Positions 53,629 through 62,755 of a stretch of DNA of 64,000 nt are shown one piece after another; position 1 is the first letter of the stretch; each line of letters starts with the position of its first letter. The notes beneath the pieces are model-generated. The model saw nothing but the letters and a program-made list of their open reading frames with translations. It had not been told where the DNA came from and searched no databases. The position numbers and the translations under genes were made by a program. This DNA comes from JAWKOK01 sp963848115 (lineage in GTDB: Bacteria > Chloroflexota > Anaerolineae > Caldilineales > Caldilineaceae). The stretch spans positions 372,001-436,000 of the forward strand of contig CAWKCP010000007.1 of assembly GCA_963848115.1 (NCBI GenBank). The letters run 5' to 3'.

Positions 53629-55380
53629 TTGACTATTCCTGTACGACACTACCTGGAAATACTGAATACCTACCTCGAATCCCAGAAGGGTAGGGTTGCC
53701 CTACTGGCGCTATTGCTCTTCGCCAGTATCGGTCTGCAATTGCTCAGTCCCCAGGCGATTCGCTACTTTATCGACACCGTGGAGACGGGTGGCGCTCAGC
53801 GAGCGCTCATCTTGGCGGCGCTGGTCTTTCTCGCCGTCGTGATTGTGCAGCGCGTCGTCAACGTCTTTGTCACGTACGTCAGCCAGCAGGTGGCTTGGAT
53901 CGCGACCAACGGTTTGCGCATTGACCTCACGCGCCATGTGCTTGCCCTGGATATGTCCTTTCACAACGCACATACGCCGGGCGAGTTGCTTCAGCGCATC
54001 GATGGTGACGTGGATCGGCTGGCCAACTTCTTCTCACAGTTTCTGCTCCAGATCATCAGCGGGGCACTGCTGACAATTGGCGTACTAGTCCTGCTTCTGC
54101 TGGAGGACTGGCGTATCGCCGCGCTGCTCGCCGTCTTCGTCGTCGCCTATCTGGTCGTTCACATCTGGGATCAACAATGGGCTGCGCCGGAGTGGCGTAG
54201 GGAGCGGGCGTATAGCGCTGAACTGAGCGGTTTTGTGGAGGAGCGAGTCGCAGGCGTCATCGATATCCAGACCAATGGCGCTGCAGCTTACACGTTTCGT
54301 GGCTTCAGCGAACTGCTCCGTCGTCGCCAATGGCAGGCATTCCGTGCGGACGTGGTCACCGATCTGGGCTGGGCGCTTTCCAAGACCTTCTACGATCTAG
54401 GTACCGTAGCCGGTATGGCCATGGGCGCCTACCTCTACCTCACTGGATCGATCACCCTGGGCACGATCTATCTGATCATCTACTATCTGGGCATCCTCAA
54501 TGGACCGCTCAACCGAATCGCACGGCAGCTCGAGGATCTTCAACGCGTACGCGTTTCAATCGAACGAGTCTCAGCGCTGCTCAACACCCAATCTCTGATT
54601 ACGGATGCCGGCGACGCTCAACTGCCGGAACACGAAGCCCTCGCAGTGGACTTTGAGCACGTGAGTTTCGGCTATCGATTGGAGACACCCGTACTGCGTG
54701 ACATCTCTTTCTCACTACAGCCGGGCCACGTGCTTGGCCTGTTGGGGCGGACCGGCTCCGGCAAGACGACGCTGTCGCGCCTGCTTTTCCGGCTCTACGA
54801 TGCTGACGTCGGTTCCGTCCTGCTCGGAGATGTCGACGTGCGTCAGGCCTCTCTCCGCAACCTGCGGGACCGGGTCGGGATGGTCACCCAGGACGTGCAG
54901 ATTTTCCAGGCCTCGGTGCGCGACAACCTCACCTTTTTCGATTCCTCGATCCCGGACGGGGTGATCCTGGACGCGCTAGGCAAGCTAGGTTTGACCACGT
55001 GGATGGACAGCCTACCCGACGGTCTGGATTCCGAGCTGTCTGCCGGCGATGGCGTCGGTTTGTCAGCCGGGGAAGGCCAGCTGTTGGCGCTGGCACGCGT
55101 CTTTCTCAAAGATCCGGGCCTTGTGATCCTGGACGAGGCCTCATCGCGATTGGACCCCGCAACGGAGGGTCTGTTGGAGCGGGCCTTGGACGGCCTACTT
55201 GCCGATCGCACCTGCATCATCATCGCCCATCGACTCTCTACCGTTGAGCGTGCCAACGACATTCTGATTCTGGAACAAGGCCAGGTGAAGGAGGCGGGTG
55301 CGTATGAAGAATTGATCGGTAACCCGGATTCGATCTTCTCCGGCCTGTTACGAACCGGTCTTGAGGAGGTGCTGGCATGA
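53629..55380 (+). CDS. ABC exporter half-transporter A (canonical Walker B, degenerate signature)
   Basis: This protein of about 583 residues is a type IV exporter half: six membrane helices in the first 310 residues (THTPGELLQRIDGDVDRL-type coupling helix region included), then an ATPase domain with Walker A GRTGSGKTT (from Gly373), Q-loop MVTQDVQIF, signature LSAGE (from Leu478) instead of LSGGQ, intact Walker B ILDEASSRLDP (Glu503) and AHRLSTV. The start is a TTG at 53629 seven bases after GGAG; an upstream TTG at 53599 lacks one. The stop overlaps the next gene by four bases. Substrate unknown; peptide, lipid and drug export are all possible. Confidence 0.92.
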   Translation: MTIPVRHYLEILNTYLESQKGRVALLALLLFASIGLQLLSPQAIRYFIDTVETGGAQRALILAALVFLAVVIVQRVVNVFVTYVSQQVAWIATNGLRIDLTRHVLALDMSFHNAHTPGELLQRIDGDVDRLANFFSQFLLQIISGALLTIGVLVLLLLEDWRIAALLAVFVVAYLVVHIWDQQWAAPEWRRERAYSAELSGFVEERVAGVIDIQTNGAAAYTFRGFSELLRRRQWQAFRADVVTDLGWALSKTFYDLGTVAGMAMGAYLYLTGSITLGTIYLIIYYLGILNGPLNRIARQLEDLQRVRVSIERVSALLNTQSLITDAGDAQLPEHEALAVDFEHVSFGYRLETPVLRDISFSLQPGHVLGLLGRTGSGKTTLSRLLFRLYDADVGSVLLGDVDVRQASLRNLRDRVGMVTQDVQIFQASVRDNLTFFDSSIPDGVILDALGKLGLTTWMDSLPDGLDSELSAGDGVGLSAGEGQLLALARVFLKDPGLVILDEASSRLDPATEGLLERALDGLLADRTCIIIAHRLSTVERANDILILEQGQVKEAGAYEELIGNPDSIFSGLLRTGLEEVLA

Positions 55381-57302
55381 GCGTTTCCACTCCCTGTTCC
55401 TCCACGCAGACCCAGTCTATCGGCAAGCGGCACTATTTCTGGACCTATCTGAAAGCGACGCCGTTGCTCTCGGTCGTTGTCTGGCTGATGAGCACGCTGT
55501 ACATGACCTTGCCGCTAGCCTTTGGTCTCATCATGCGCGAGTTCTTGGACACGCTCGCAGACATGGGGCAGGGTCAGCCGATGGATGCGAGCGCTGTTCG
55601 CTATGTGGCCATGCTGGTCTTCCTCTACATGATTGCGCGGGTCGGTGTCCAGTTGTTGGAACTCGGTTCGGCCGGCAGTTCCGCCTATCAGTACTATGTT
55701 CTCGAATATCTCACCCGCCGCAATCTCTTTCAGGCGGTCATGCAGGCGACCGGTTTCAGGATTCCTGTCAGCTCGGGCGAAGTGGTCAATCGACTTGAAG
55801 GGGATACGGAAGCAATTGCCGAAGCCGTCTATCTGGCAACCTACGGGACCGGCTTCATCATCTCGACGGCCATCACCTTCTGGGTGCTCTTCAGCATCAG
55901 CGTACCTCTGGCCACCCTGGCCTTTGTCCCCGCGCTGCTGTCGATTCTGCTCATGCAGGCGATGGGCGGTCGGATCGAACGCTATCATCGGAATGCTCGC
56001 GAGACATCGGAACATGTATCCGGCCTGTTGACCCAGTTGCTCAACGGGGTACAGGCTATCAAGGTGGCCGGGGCCGAGGAATCGACTGTCCGACGTTTTG
56101 ACCAGTTGAGCGAAGAGCGTCGCGTGGCCGCAACGCGCGATGCCGTCTTCAACAGCATGGTGCGTTCCACCAACGAGACGACGGCGCTGATCACTATCGG
56201 CCTGTTGCTGCTCTTCGCCGCCGGCTATATGCGCTCGGGGGCGCTCACAGTGGGCGATCTGGCGCTCTTCATCAGCTACATTGCCCTCGGCAGCGGACAG
56301 GTAGAGGAGTTGGTGCGATGGATTCAGGAGGTGCTGCGAGATGTGCGACAGGGCGATGTTTCGATGCAGCGGCTTGATGAGCTCGTGCCCACGTTAGATC
56401 GTTCGAAGCTGCTCAATACGAGTCAACCGTACATGCGTGACGGCCCCGATGACCTGCCGGCGACGCCGTCGCTCGTCGCTGAGAATCCGCTGCGTGAAAT
56501 GACCGTGACCGGTCTATCGATGAGCGCTGCAAATGGCGACATCAATCACGGCTTCGGCGACAGTCATGCGGGCATCTCTGATATCAACCTATCCTTTGCC
56601 AAAGGCGAGTTTGTCGTGGTCACGGGTCGTGTCGGCTCCGGCAAGTCTCTGCTGTTGGAGGCGCTGCTGGGGCTGCGCCCTCGCGCCGATGGGGAGATCC
56701 GCTGGAACGGTCGGCTCATCGAAGACCCGGCGGCATTCTTCGTCCCGCCACAAAGCGCCTACACACCCCAGGAGCCTCATCTTTTCTCGGAGACGCTGGC
56801 TGAGAATATTCTGATGGGGCTGGGAGATTGTGATGGAGTGAGGGGGTGGAAGGGTGATGGGACGAACGATCTGGAGCGGGCTATCCACAACTCAGTACTG
56901 GAGTCAGACATCCTGCAACTGGAAGATGGGCTGGAGACGGTCATCGGTCCACGCGGGGTGAAACTGTCTGGCGGGCAGATACAGCGCACGGCTGCGGCGC
57001 GTATGTTTGTGCGGAACCCGGAACTGTTGGTCTTCGATGATCTCTCCAGCGCACTGGATCTCGATACGGAACAGACCATGTGGGAGCGACTCTTTGTCGA
57101 GCAAGATGATGCACCTGCCTGCCTGGTCGTCTCTCATCGACGCGCAGCGCTGCGAAGAGCGCACAAGATCATCTTGCTCAAGGACGGTCGCATCGAAGAT
57201 ACCGGGACACTGGATGATCTCCTGGCTCGTTCGTCAGAGATGCGCCGGCTCTGGCAGGTGGAGTCGCTGCAGCAATCGTATGGACAAGAGCACGATGCTT
57301 GA
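55377..57302 (+). CDS. ABC exporter half-transporter B (degenerate Walker B, canonical signature)
   Basis: This 641-residue partner half-transporter has six membrane helices (to about 320), a polar linker of about 60 residues, and an ATPase domain with Walker A GRVGSGKS (from Gly417), Q-loop YTPQEPHLF, canonical LSGGQ (from Leu530), and Walker B LLVFDDLSSALD, where Asp555 replaces the catalytic glutamate. With half A it forms a heterodimer with one active and one degenerate ATP site. Between the Q-loop and signature, a Gly/Asp/Lys insert (from a GTGAGGGGGTG-like DNA phrase near 56838) is foreign-looking. A terminator follows at 57341-57376. Confidence 0.92.
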   Translation: MSVSTPCSSTQTQSIGKRHYFWTYLKATPLLSVVVWLMSTLYMTLPLAFGLIMREFLDTLADMGQGQPMDASAVRYVAMLVFLYMIARVGVQLLELGSAGSSAYQYYVLEYLTRRNLFQAVMQATGFRIPVSSGEVVNRLEGDTEAIAEAVYLATYGTGFIISTAITFWVLFSISVPLATLAFVPALLSILLMQAMGGRIERYHRNARETSEHVSGLLTQLLNGVQAIKVAGAEESTVRRFDQLSEERRVAATRDAVFNSMVRSTNETTALITIGLLLLFAAGYMRSGALTVGDLALFISYIALGSGQVEELVRWIQEVLRDVRQGDVSMQRLDELVPTLDRSKLLNTSQPYMRDGPDDLPATPSLVAENPLREMTVTGLSMSAANGDINHGFGDSHAGISDINLSFAKGEFVVVTGRVGSGKSLLLEALLGLRPRADGEIRWNGRLIEDPAAFFVPPQSAYTPQEPHLFSETLAENILMGLGDCDGVRGWKGDGTNDLERAIHNSVLESDILQLEDGLETVIGPRGVKLSGGQIQRTAAARMFVRNPELLVFDDLSSALDLDTEQTMWERLFVEQDDAPACLVVSHRRAALRRAHKIILLKDGRIEDTGTLDDLLARSSEMRRLWQVESLQQSYGQEHDA

Positions 57303-57340
57303 ACTTGTCTTGAACTCCCCCATATCTAGATCCCATACCA

Positions 57341-57380
57341 AGAAATCTCCGCCTTTGGGGAAAGGCGGAGATTTCTCTTT
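57341..57380. terminator. Bidirectional terminator between exporter B and the repeat protein gene
   Basis: AGAAATCTCCGCCTTT (57341-57356) pairs exactly with AAAGGCGGAGATTTCT (57361-57376) around GGGG, followed by CTTT on the plus strand. It lies between convergent genes and can serve both. Confidence 0.88.
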
Positions 57381-57412
57381 ATCAACCATCTGTTTGTCGT
57401 CGAACCTTGTCC

Positions 57413-58120
57413 CTATTGCAGCATCAGCGACTCGTAGGTTTCCCGGTCGGTCCGTATCACGACATCCGTGTAGTAGCTCGTCCGGGGTGCGCTTCCGTTC
57501 TGAAGCGAGGCCTGGTAGGCGGCCAACTCGCCGTGATCTGCGATCTGCTCGTATGCGGCCTGCTCATGGGCCATCTTGATGCGGATGGTGACCGAATCAG
57601 TCGGCAGGGCGGAGTCGGCCAGATGTGCTTGGTAGGCGGCCAGTTCTCCTCGGTCAGTAATCCGCTCAAAGTTTGGCTGGGCGCCTAAGGTCTCGACGGC
57701 GATCAGTGAACCGGCGGCGGGCAGCGTCCCGTTGACCAGATAAGCCTGGTACTGCGTCAGTTCGCCACGGTCCACGACTTGCTCAAAGGGCTCGAAGCCA
57801 CGCTGCACGACGATGTTGATCGTCGGGTTGTCCGAGGGAATCACGGAGTCGGTCAGGTTGGCCTGATAGGCGGCCAGTTCACCGGCGTCTGCGATCTGCT
57901 CCGGCGTCCCTGAAACGCTGGGCATCTCCATCCAGATCCGGCAGCACATGTTGGGCGTGGGTCCAGCGGCTAGCGATGCCTGGTACTCAGCCAACTCGCT
58001 GCGGTCGTTTATCTGGCCGGGCATGCCGGTGTCGGCAGAGACCGGGGCGACGAACAGGGCGAACAGGGCGACGACGGTGAAAATCGAAACGGTCAGGGAA
58101 GTGAAGGCTTTGCGGTTCAT
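57413..58120 (-). CDS. Secreted protein of five 39-residue GELAAYQA-type repeats
   Basis: The 235-residue precursor has a clear signal peptide (basic start, hydrophobic core, cleavage likely after VSA at residue 29). From residue 37 to the end there are five tandem units with an exact 39-residue spacing (starts at 37, 76, 115, 154 and 193). Each begins with a conserved helix, consensus I-x-D-R-G-E-L-A-A-Y-Q-A-x-L, then x-x-G/S-x-x-P and a more variable strand region ending F/Y-E-Q/R. Only the first unit has cysteines (MCCRIW). I do not recognise the family. GGAG precedes the ATG at 58120; the longer frame to 58351 has no support. Three 12-bp-spaced direct repeats lie upstream. Confidence 0.82.
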   Translation of the reverse strand: MNRKAFTSLTVSIFTVVALFALFVAPVSADTGMPGQINDRSELAEYQASLAAGPTPNMCCRIWMEMPSVSGTPEQIADAGELAAYQANLTDSVIPSDNPTINIVVQRGFEPFEQVVDRGELTQYQAYLVNGTLPAAGSLIAVETLGAQPNFERITDRGELAAYQAHLADSALPTDSVTIRIKMAHEQAAYEQIADHGELAAYQASLQNGSAPRTSYYTDVVIRTDRETYESLMLQ

Positions 58121-58288
58121 GATCTGCTCCTTTGTATGGTCTAGCAAACATTCGATGTAACTGGCCTGGACTATCGATACTGGGATTGCGATTTGGCTCT
58201 TCATAATTTTTCCATTTCTCCGGTGGTTTTGCCGGTCGATGTTTTCGTCTTGTCGACTTGTGTTCTGTTGCTTGCCTCTCTGATTCCC

Positions 58289-58345
58289 AGTATAGGCAGG
58301 GTGCGTTACCGGGGCGTCGCACAAAGCGTCGCAGGATGCGTCGCA
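58289..58345 (-). promoter_or_regulatory. Candidate promoter with three 12-bp-period direct repeats
   Basis: On the plus strand GCGTCGCA occurs at 58314-58321, 58326-58333 and 58338-58345, exactly 12 bases apart. On the minus strand, the direction of the repeat-protein gene, a TATACT at 58294-58289 follows 20 bases downstream of the repeats. This looks like an activator array in the -35 region, with a leader of about 160 bases before the ATG at 58120. Confidence 0.4.
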
Positions 58346-58410
58346 ACCCATGAACTTTCGATTTCTTGGGTCAATTTCGAGAACTGGAATTCAGCGGAAC
58401 CGTGAGGCTA

Positions 58411-58475
58411 GACCTCCGGGAGGTGTCCACAACTGGCATCCAGGGCAGAGGTCCCTCGGACACCTCCTGGAGGTC
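58411..58475. repeat. 18-bp-arm intergenic hairpin
   Basis: GACCTCCGGGAGGTGTCC (58411-58428) pairs with GGACACCTCCTGGAGGTC (58458-58475) with one mismatch. It lies in the 723-base gap between the repeat-protein gene and clpB (58121-58843). Beyond this, the direct repeats and the terminator at 58761, no gene was recognised there. Confidence 0.7.
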
Positions 58476-58760
58476 GGATTCTGCACCCGGGCGCATCAAG
58501 TTAAGCGCTCTGTCTCGCGTTGCCGTTTGTTTCGGCAGGGATGGCATCCCGCGGCCAGCATCGAAAAGCGCCCTTAGCCGCTGCTGCACGCCGTTCAAAC
58601 CGATAATAGGTTTCTGCTCAAGCCTTAGCTTGATGCCTGTGGATTCTGCACCCCACAATGGTTCAGAGATACCGAAGACTCGGGGTTGCCTAGGAGCAGC
58701 GGTATTGAGGACAGGCCGCGGGCCTGTCCCAACGATCCGTCGGGCTGATCAGGGAACGCG

Positions 58761-58800
58761 AAGCGGCACTACCCGATTTTCCGGATAGTGCCGCTTTTTG
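58761..58800 (+). terminator. Intrinsic terminator-like hairpin near the clpB stop
   Basis: AAGCGGCACTA (58761-58771) pairs with TAGTGCCGCTT (58786-58796), with T5 on the plus strand. It lies 44 bases past the clpB stop, but the T run is in the plus direction, while clpB is on the minus strand and there is no plus gene just upstream. It may still terminate clpB transcripts weakly or end an unseen plus-strand transcript. Confidence 0.6.
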
Positions 58801-58843
58801 ATTCATCTTCTCGTCGCTCAATGACGAAGGTGCCGACGATGGG

Positions 58844-61474
58844 CTACGCTATTGCGGGCTCGCCGGCAACAGCTTCTTCTTCAACCATCGTCGTGAAGAC
58901 GAAGTCCTCAACACCGTCATCGGACCCCACATCGACCACCACGTGATCGCCGTCCTGCACACGGCCGTCAAGGATCTCTACGGCCAACCGGTCGACAATC
59001 CGATGCTGGATGACCCGCTTGAGCGGGCGTGCGCCGTAGGCCGGGTCGTAGCCTTCTTCAACCACCAAGGCCTTGGCGCTGTCCGAGAGTGACAGGGTGA
59101 TATCCCGGCCGGCCAACATGGCCTGCAGGCGTTCCAACTGGATGTCGACGATATGCATCAACTGGGCCTTCTGGAGGGCATGGAAGATGACGATCTCGTC
59201 CACCCGGTTGAGGAACTCAGGCCGGAAGTGCTGGCGCAAGGCCTCGCGCACGCGTTCCTGGACCTGCTCATCCAATCCGGCCACATCCAGGATGTATTGG
59301 CTACCGATGTTGCTGGTCATGACGATGATCGTGTTGCGGAAATCGACCGTGCGACCCTGTCCGTCGGTCAGCCGTCCGTCGTCCAGCACCTGGAGCAACA
59401 CGTTGAAGACCTCCGGATGGGCCTTTTCGATCTCATCGAAGAGCACCACCGAGTAGGGTCGCCGGCGTACAGCCTCGCTCAGCTGGCCGCCTTCATCGTA
59501 GCCTACATATCCGGGAGGCGCACCCAGCAGCCGCGCCACTGTGTGTCGCTCCTGATATTCGCTCATGTCGATGCGCACGATGTTCTGCTCGTCATCAAAG
59601 AGGAACTGGGCCAACGTGCGGGCCAGCTCAGTCTTACCGACGCCGGTCGGTCCCAGAAAGATGAAACTGCCCACGGGACGATTCGGATCCTGAAGACCGG
59701 CACGACTGCGGCGGATGGCTGCCGAGACCGCGCTCACGGCCTCATCCTGGCCCACGACGCGGCGGTGAAGCTCGTCTTCCATGCGGATCAGCTTGTCGCG
59801 CTCACCTTCAAGCAGCTTGGAGACGGGCACGCCCGTCCACTTGCTGACCACGGCCGCGACCTCTTCGCCGGTGACTTCTTCCTTGAGCAGCGCATTCTCG
59901 CCCTGGAGACTGCGCACACGTTCCTCGGCTCCTGCCAATTGGGCCTCAAGCTGTTGCAGCGTGCCGTAGCGTAGCTCGGCCGCTCGCTCCAGCGAATAGT
60001 CACGCTCGGCCTGGTCGATCTCAACGCGGACCCGGTCCATCTCTTCACGAAGATGGGAAACTTGGTCGATGGCCTCTTTCTCGATCTGCCATCGGGTCGT
60101 GAGCTGCGCGCTCTCTTCCTTCAGGTTGGCCAGCGTCTCTTCCAACGTGGCCAGTCGTCCCTTGGCGGCCTCGTCGGTCTCCTTGTGCAGCGCCTCTCGC
60201 TCGATCTCCAGCTGCATGATCTCATGATCGATCTCGTCCAGCTCCTGAGGCTTGGAGTCGATCTCCATGTGCAGGCGGCTGGCGGCTTCATCAATCAGGT
60301 CGATGGCCTTGTCGGGCAGGAAACGATCCGTGATGTAGCGATTGCTCAGCTGGGCTGCGGCGATGACGGCATCGTCGGTGATGTGTACGCTGTGGTGGGT
60401 CTCGTAGCGCTCCTTGAGCCCGCGCAGGATACGAATGGTATCGTTGACGCTGGGCTGATCGACGTAGACTGGCTGGAAACGTCGCTCCAGCGCCGCGTCC
60501 TTCTCGATGTACTTGCGGTACTCGTCCAACGTGGTAGCGCCGATGGTGTGCAGCTCGCCGCGCGCCAGCATGGGCTTGAGCATGTTGGAGGCGTCCATGC
60601 TGCCCTCGGCCGCGCCCGCACCGACCAACGTGTGCATCTCATCGATGAAGAGTAGGATCTGTCCTTGGGCCTCGGCGATCTCCTTGAGCACAGCCTTGAG
60701 CCGTTCCTCAAATTCGCCACGATACTTGGCCCCGGCCACCAGCGATCCGATGTCCAGCGCCACTAGCTTTTTGTCTTTCAGTCCGGTTGGCACGTCGCCC
60801 TTGACGATACGCTGGGCCAGCCCTTCGGCGATGGCCGTCTTGCCCACGCCCGGCTCACCGATCAGCACCGGGTTATTCTTGGTGCGCCGGCTCAGGATCT
60901 GGATGACGCGGCGGATCTCTTCGTCGCGACCGATGACGGGATCGAGCTTGCCCTTGCGCGCATCCTCTGTCAGGTCACGGCCATACTTGGAGAGGGCCTC
61001 GTACTGGGCCTCCGGGTTGTCGCTGGTCACGCGCTGGTTGCCGCGAATGCCAGCCAGCGCCTGAACGATGGCGTTGTAGTCGACGCCGTGGCGGGCCAGC
61101 AGATCTCGCATGTTGTTATTGGTCGAAGCCAGCGCCATGAGCAGATGCTCGGTCGAGACATACTCGTCCTTCATGCTCGTCGCAATCTGGTCTGCCTCCT
61201 GGATCACGGCCACTGCGGCCTGGCTCGCCCCGACCTGGAGTGAAGCGCCCGATGCGCGTGGCATCCCTGCCAGTTCCTGGTCGATGCTCTGCAGGATCAT
61301 GGTCGCATCCGCACCGGCGCGGTCGATAATCGACGGCACGACGCCATCCTCCTGAGTGATCAGGGCGCGCAGCAGGTGCGCCGGCTCCAGTGATGCATGG
61401 CCAAATTGGACCGCGGTCTCCTGCGCACCGGCGATGGCCTCACGGGCCTTTTGGGTATATTTTTCGTGTCTCAT
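58844..61474 (-). CDS. clpB: ATP-dependent chaperone ClpB
   Basis: The 876-residue disaggregase has two Clp_N repeats (1-150), a first AAA+ domain with GEPGVGKT (206-213) and LLFIDEMHTLVGAG, a long coiled-coil middle domain (about 400-530, Glu/Leu rich), a second AAA+ domain with GPTGVGKTELA near residue 610 and VVLFDEIEKAHPEV, and a C-terminal D2-small domain (GARPLKRVIQHRI). It rescues aggregated proteins with DnaK. The length is normal for ClpB. No CIRCE or HAIR operator was recognised in the 461 bases upstream. Confidence 0.98.
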   Translation of the reverse strand: MRHEKYTQKAREAIAGAQETAVQFGHASLEPAHLLRALITQEDGVVPSIIDRAGADATMILQSIDQELAGMPRASGASLQVGASQAAVAVIQEADQIATSMKDEYVSTEHLLMALASTNNNMRDLLARHGVDYNAIVQALAGIRGNQRVTSDNPEAQYEALSKYGRDLTEDARKGKLDPVIGRDEEIRRVIQILSRRTKNNPVLIGEPGVGKTAIAEGLAQRIVKGDVPTGLKDKKLVALDIGSLVAGAKYRGEFEERLKAVLKEIAEAQGQILLFIDEMHTLVGAGAAEGSMDASNMLKPMLARGELHTIGATTLDEYRKYIEKDAALERRFQPVYVDQPSVNDTIRILRGLKERYETHHSVHITDDAVIAAAQLSNRYITDRFLPDKAIDLIDEAASRLHMEIDSKPQELDEIDHEIMQLEIEREALHKETDEAAKGRLATLEETLANLKEESAQLTTRWQIEKEAIDQVSHLREEMDRVRVEIDQAERDYSLERAAELRYGTLQQLEAQLAGAEERVRSLQGENALLKEEVTGEEVAAVVSKWTGVPVSKLLEGERDKLIRMEDELHRRVVGQDEAVSAVSAAIRRSRAGLQDPNRPVGSFIFLGPTGVGKTELARTLAQFLFDDEQNIVRIDMSEYQERHTVARLLGAPPGYVGYDEGGQLSEAVRRRPYSVVLFDEIEKAHPEVFNVLLQVLDDGRLTDGQGRTVDFRNTIIVMTSNIGSQYILDVAGLDEQVQERVREALRQHFRPEFLNRVDEIVIFHALQKAQLMHIVDIQLERLQAMLAGRDITLSLSDSAKALVVEEGYDPAYGARPLKRVIQHRIVDRLAVEILDGRVQDGDHVVVDVGSDDGVEDFVFTTMVEEEAVAGEPAIA

Positions 61475-61935
61475 AGTTTATGGTCCCTCTGTTTTCTCAA
61501 CGACATAAACATCCTGTGATAACCTGTACCACGACATCTATTCCGATTCTTGTTTTTTTTCTGATGCTAGCTCCAATTCTACCCGACCAATGTCAGAATT
61601 TCATCGACATAACGTTTGTTTTCTGTATGTCTCTTCTGGCTGCGGCCGGATGTCTGACTTCTGGCACAACTAGGACATTTTCGCTGCCAAAATGCGTTTC
61701 AAATGGGATTATAGGGTAGAGTCGTTCGGCATGGACAACGGACACCGTGTCGTCGCTTTGCCGTTGGGTGAAGGGTTTAAGGCCGCCGCCTACCTTTTAG
61801 AGGGGAGATGGGAGTGAAGCAATCGTGCGTCTACTTATCGGGATGATCGTGCTTCATGGCAGTCACGGGCAGAACGATTTGAGGCTGACGAAGTGACGCC
61901 ATGCCAGTGACTGTCACGCAGCTTCCGAAAACAAC
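61475..61935. other. Gene-free 461-base stretch upstream of clpB
   Basis: Lies between the HD hydrolase stop and the clpB start, both on the minus strand. It should hold the clpB promoter. It contains a T-run of eight near 61553-61560 but no recognisable gene, heat-shock operator or long palindrome. Confidence 0.5.
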
Positions 61936-62541
61936 CTAGCGCCCAAACGTATTCTCCACGACCTCGGGAAACAGGCTGTAGATCGAGCAGCCGATGGCGG
62001 TCTCAAAATTCTCGACCAGCCCGAATGTTGCCCGCCACTTGTCAACGGTATACTCGTTGGTCCCGTAGCGCAGGACCACGTCCATCATGCGCTTCTCCAT
62101 GAGGCAGACGCCGGTCGCCATGGCCAGCGAATCACAGAGCTGGATCAGCCTATTGTACTCATCGTAGACTGTGCCTTCGATGTAGGCCCTGACAACGGCC
62201 AGCTCTTCATCGGTGCAGTCCCACTTCCCGAAGATAGCCATGACATTGCCGCTGGCAAAGGAATGCGTGAGGCAGATGCGGGCTGCATCGTCGTAGCCCA
62301 GGTCTGAGAGATATGAAAAGCCGTCATAGACGTGGCGCATGCCGGTGATCCCCTCGCGCCGGCCGATATCGTGGAGAAGACCGACGATGTACGCGCTTTC
62401 GGCGTCGAGATCGGGGTGGCAGGCGGCGATGGCCTCTGCCGCACGGGCAACGTGTCGAGAATGGGCTTCCCATGGCCCAGGATTCATCTGGGCGGCCTCT
62501 GCGAGCAATGCCTCGGCAGCGGCCAAGGTTGGAATGAGCAT
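61936..62541 (-). CDS. HD domain phosphohydrolase-like protein
   Basis: This 201-residue protein has an HD-type metal-binding domain: His30 in HSRHVARAAEAIA, the HD pair His57-Asp58 in LLHDIGRREG, and a later LTHSFASGN and LIQLCDSLAMATG (with the final Asp). Such proteins hydrolyse phosphate esters of nucleotides or second messengers; the substrate is unknown. The open frame reaches 62628, but GGAG lies eight bases before the ATG at 62541. No operon partner is evident. The S41 protease is divergent, 214 bases upstream. Confidence 0.87.
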   Translation of the reverse strand: MLIPTLAAAEALLAEAAQMNPGPWEAHSRHVARAAEAIAACHPDLDAESAYIVGLLHDIGRREGITGMRHVYDGFSYLSDLGYDDAARICLTHSFASGNVMAIFGKWDCTDEELAVVRAYIEGTVYDEYNRLIQLCDSLAMATGVCLMEKRMMDVVLRYGTNEYTVDKWRATFGLVENFETAIGCSIYSLFPEVVENTFGR

Positions 62542-62755
62542 GAAATCTTCTCCGAATGAGAGTTTGTTGTCTGCCGGCGATCTGGTCGGTTGACAGCCGA
62601 TTCTACCGCAGAAGCGCCTCATTCCCACAGAACGATTCTCTATCCTCTTCCTCCGTGAACTTTGTGCTCCCTCTGTGCTCTGTGGCGAATCGCCGTCTAT
62701 CGCAGCCTCTCCTTTTCCCTCCCCGACCCTCGTTTGTGGTACAATCCAGGCCGCT

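Noticed and set aside
53313..57302. Complete RiPP (modified peptide) gene cluster
   Set aside because: There is a candidate peptide and an exporter but no modification enzyme, protease or leader-recognition protein between phoU and the repeat-protein gene.
58366..58788. 140-codon plus-strand open frame between the repeat protein gene and clpB
   Set aside because: No ribosome site and no domain, and it reads through the 58411-58475 hairpin. The plus-strand T run at 58796 made a short plus transcript tempting, but nothing supports coding.
61475..61935. CIRCE or HAIR heat-shock operator in front of clpB
   Set aside because: No TTAGCACTC/GAGTGCTAA or CTTGAGT/ACTCAAG inverted pair is present.
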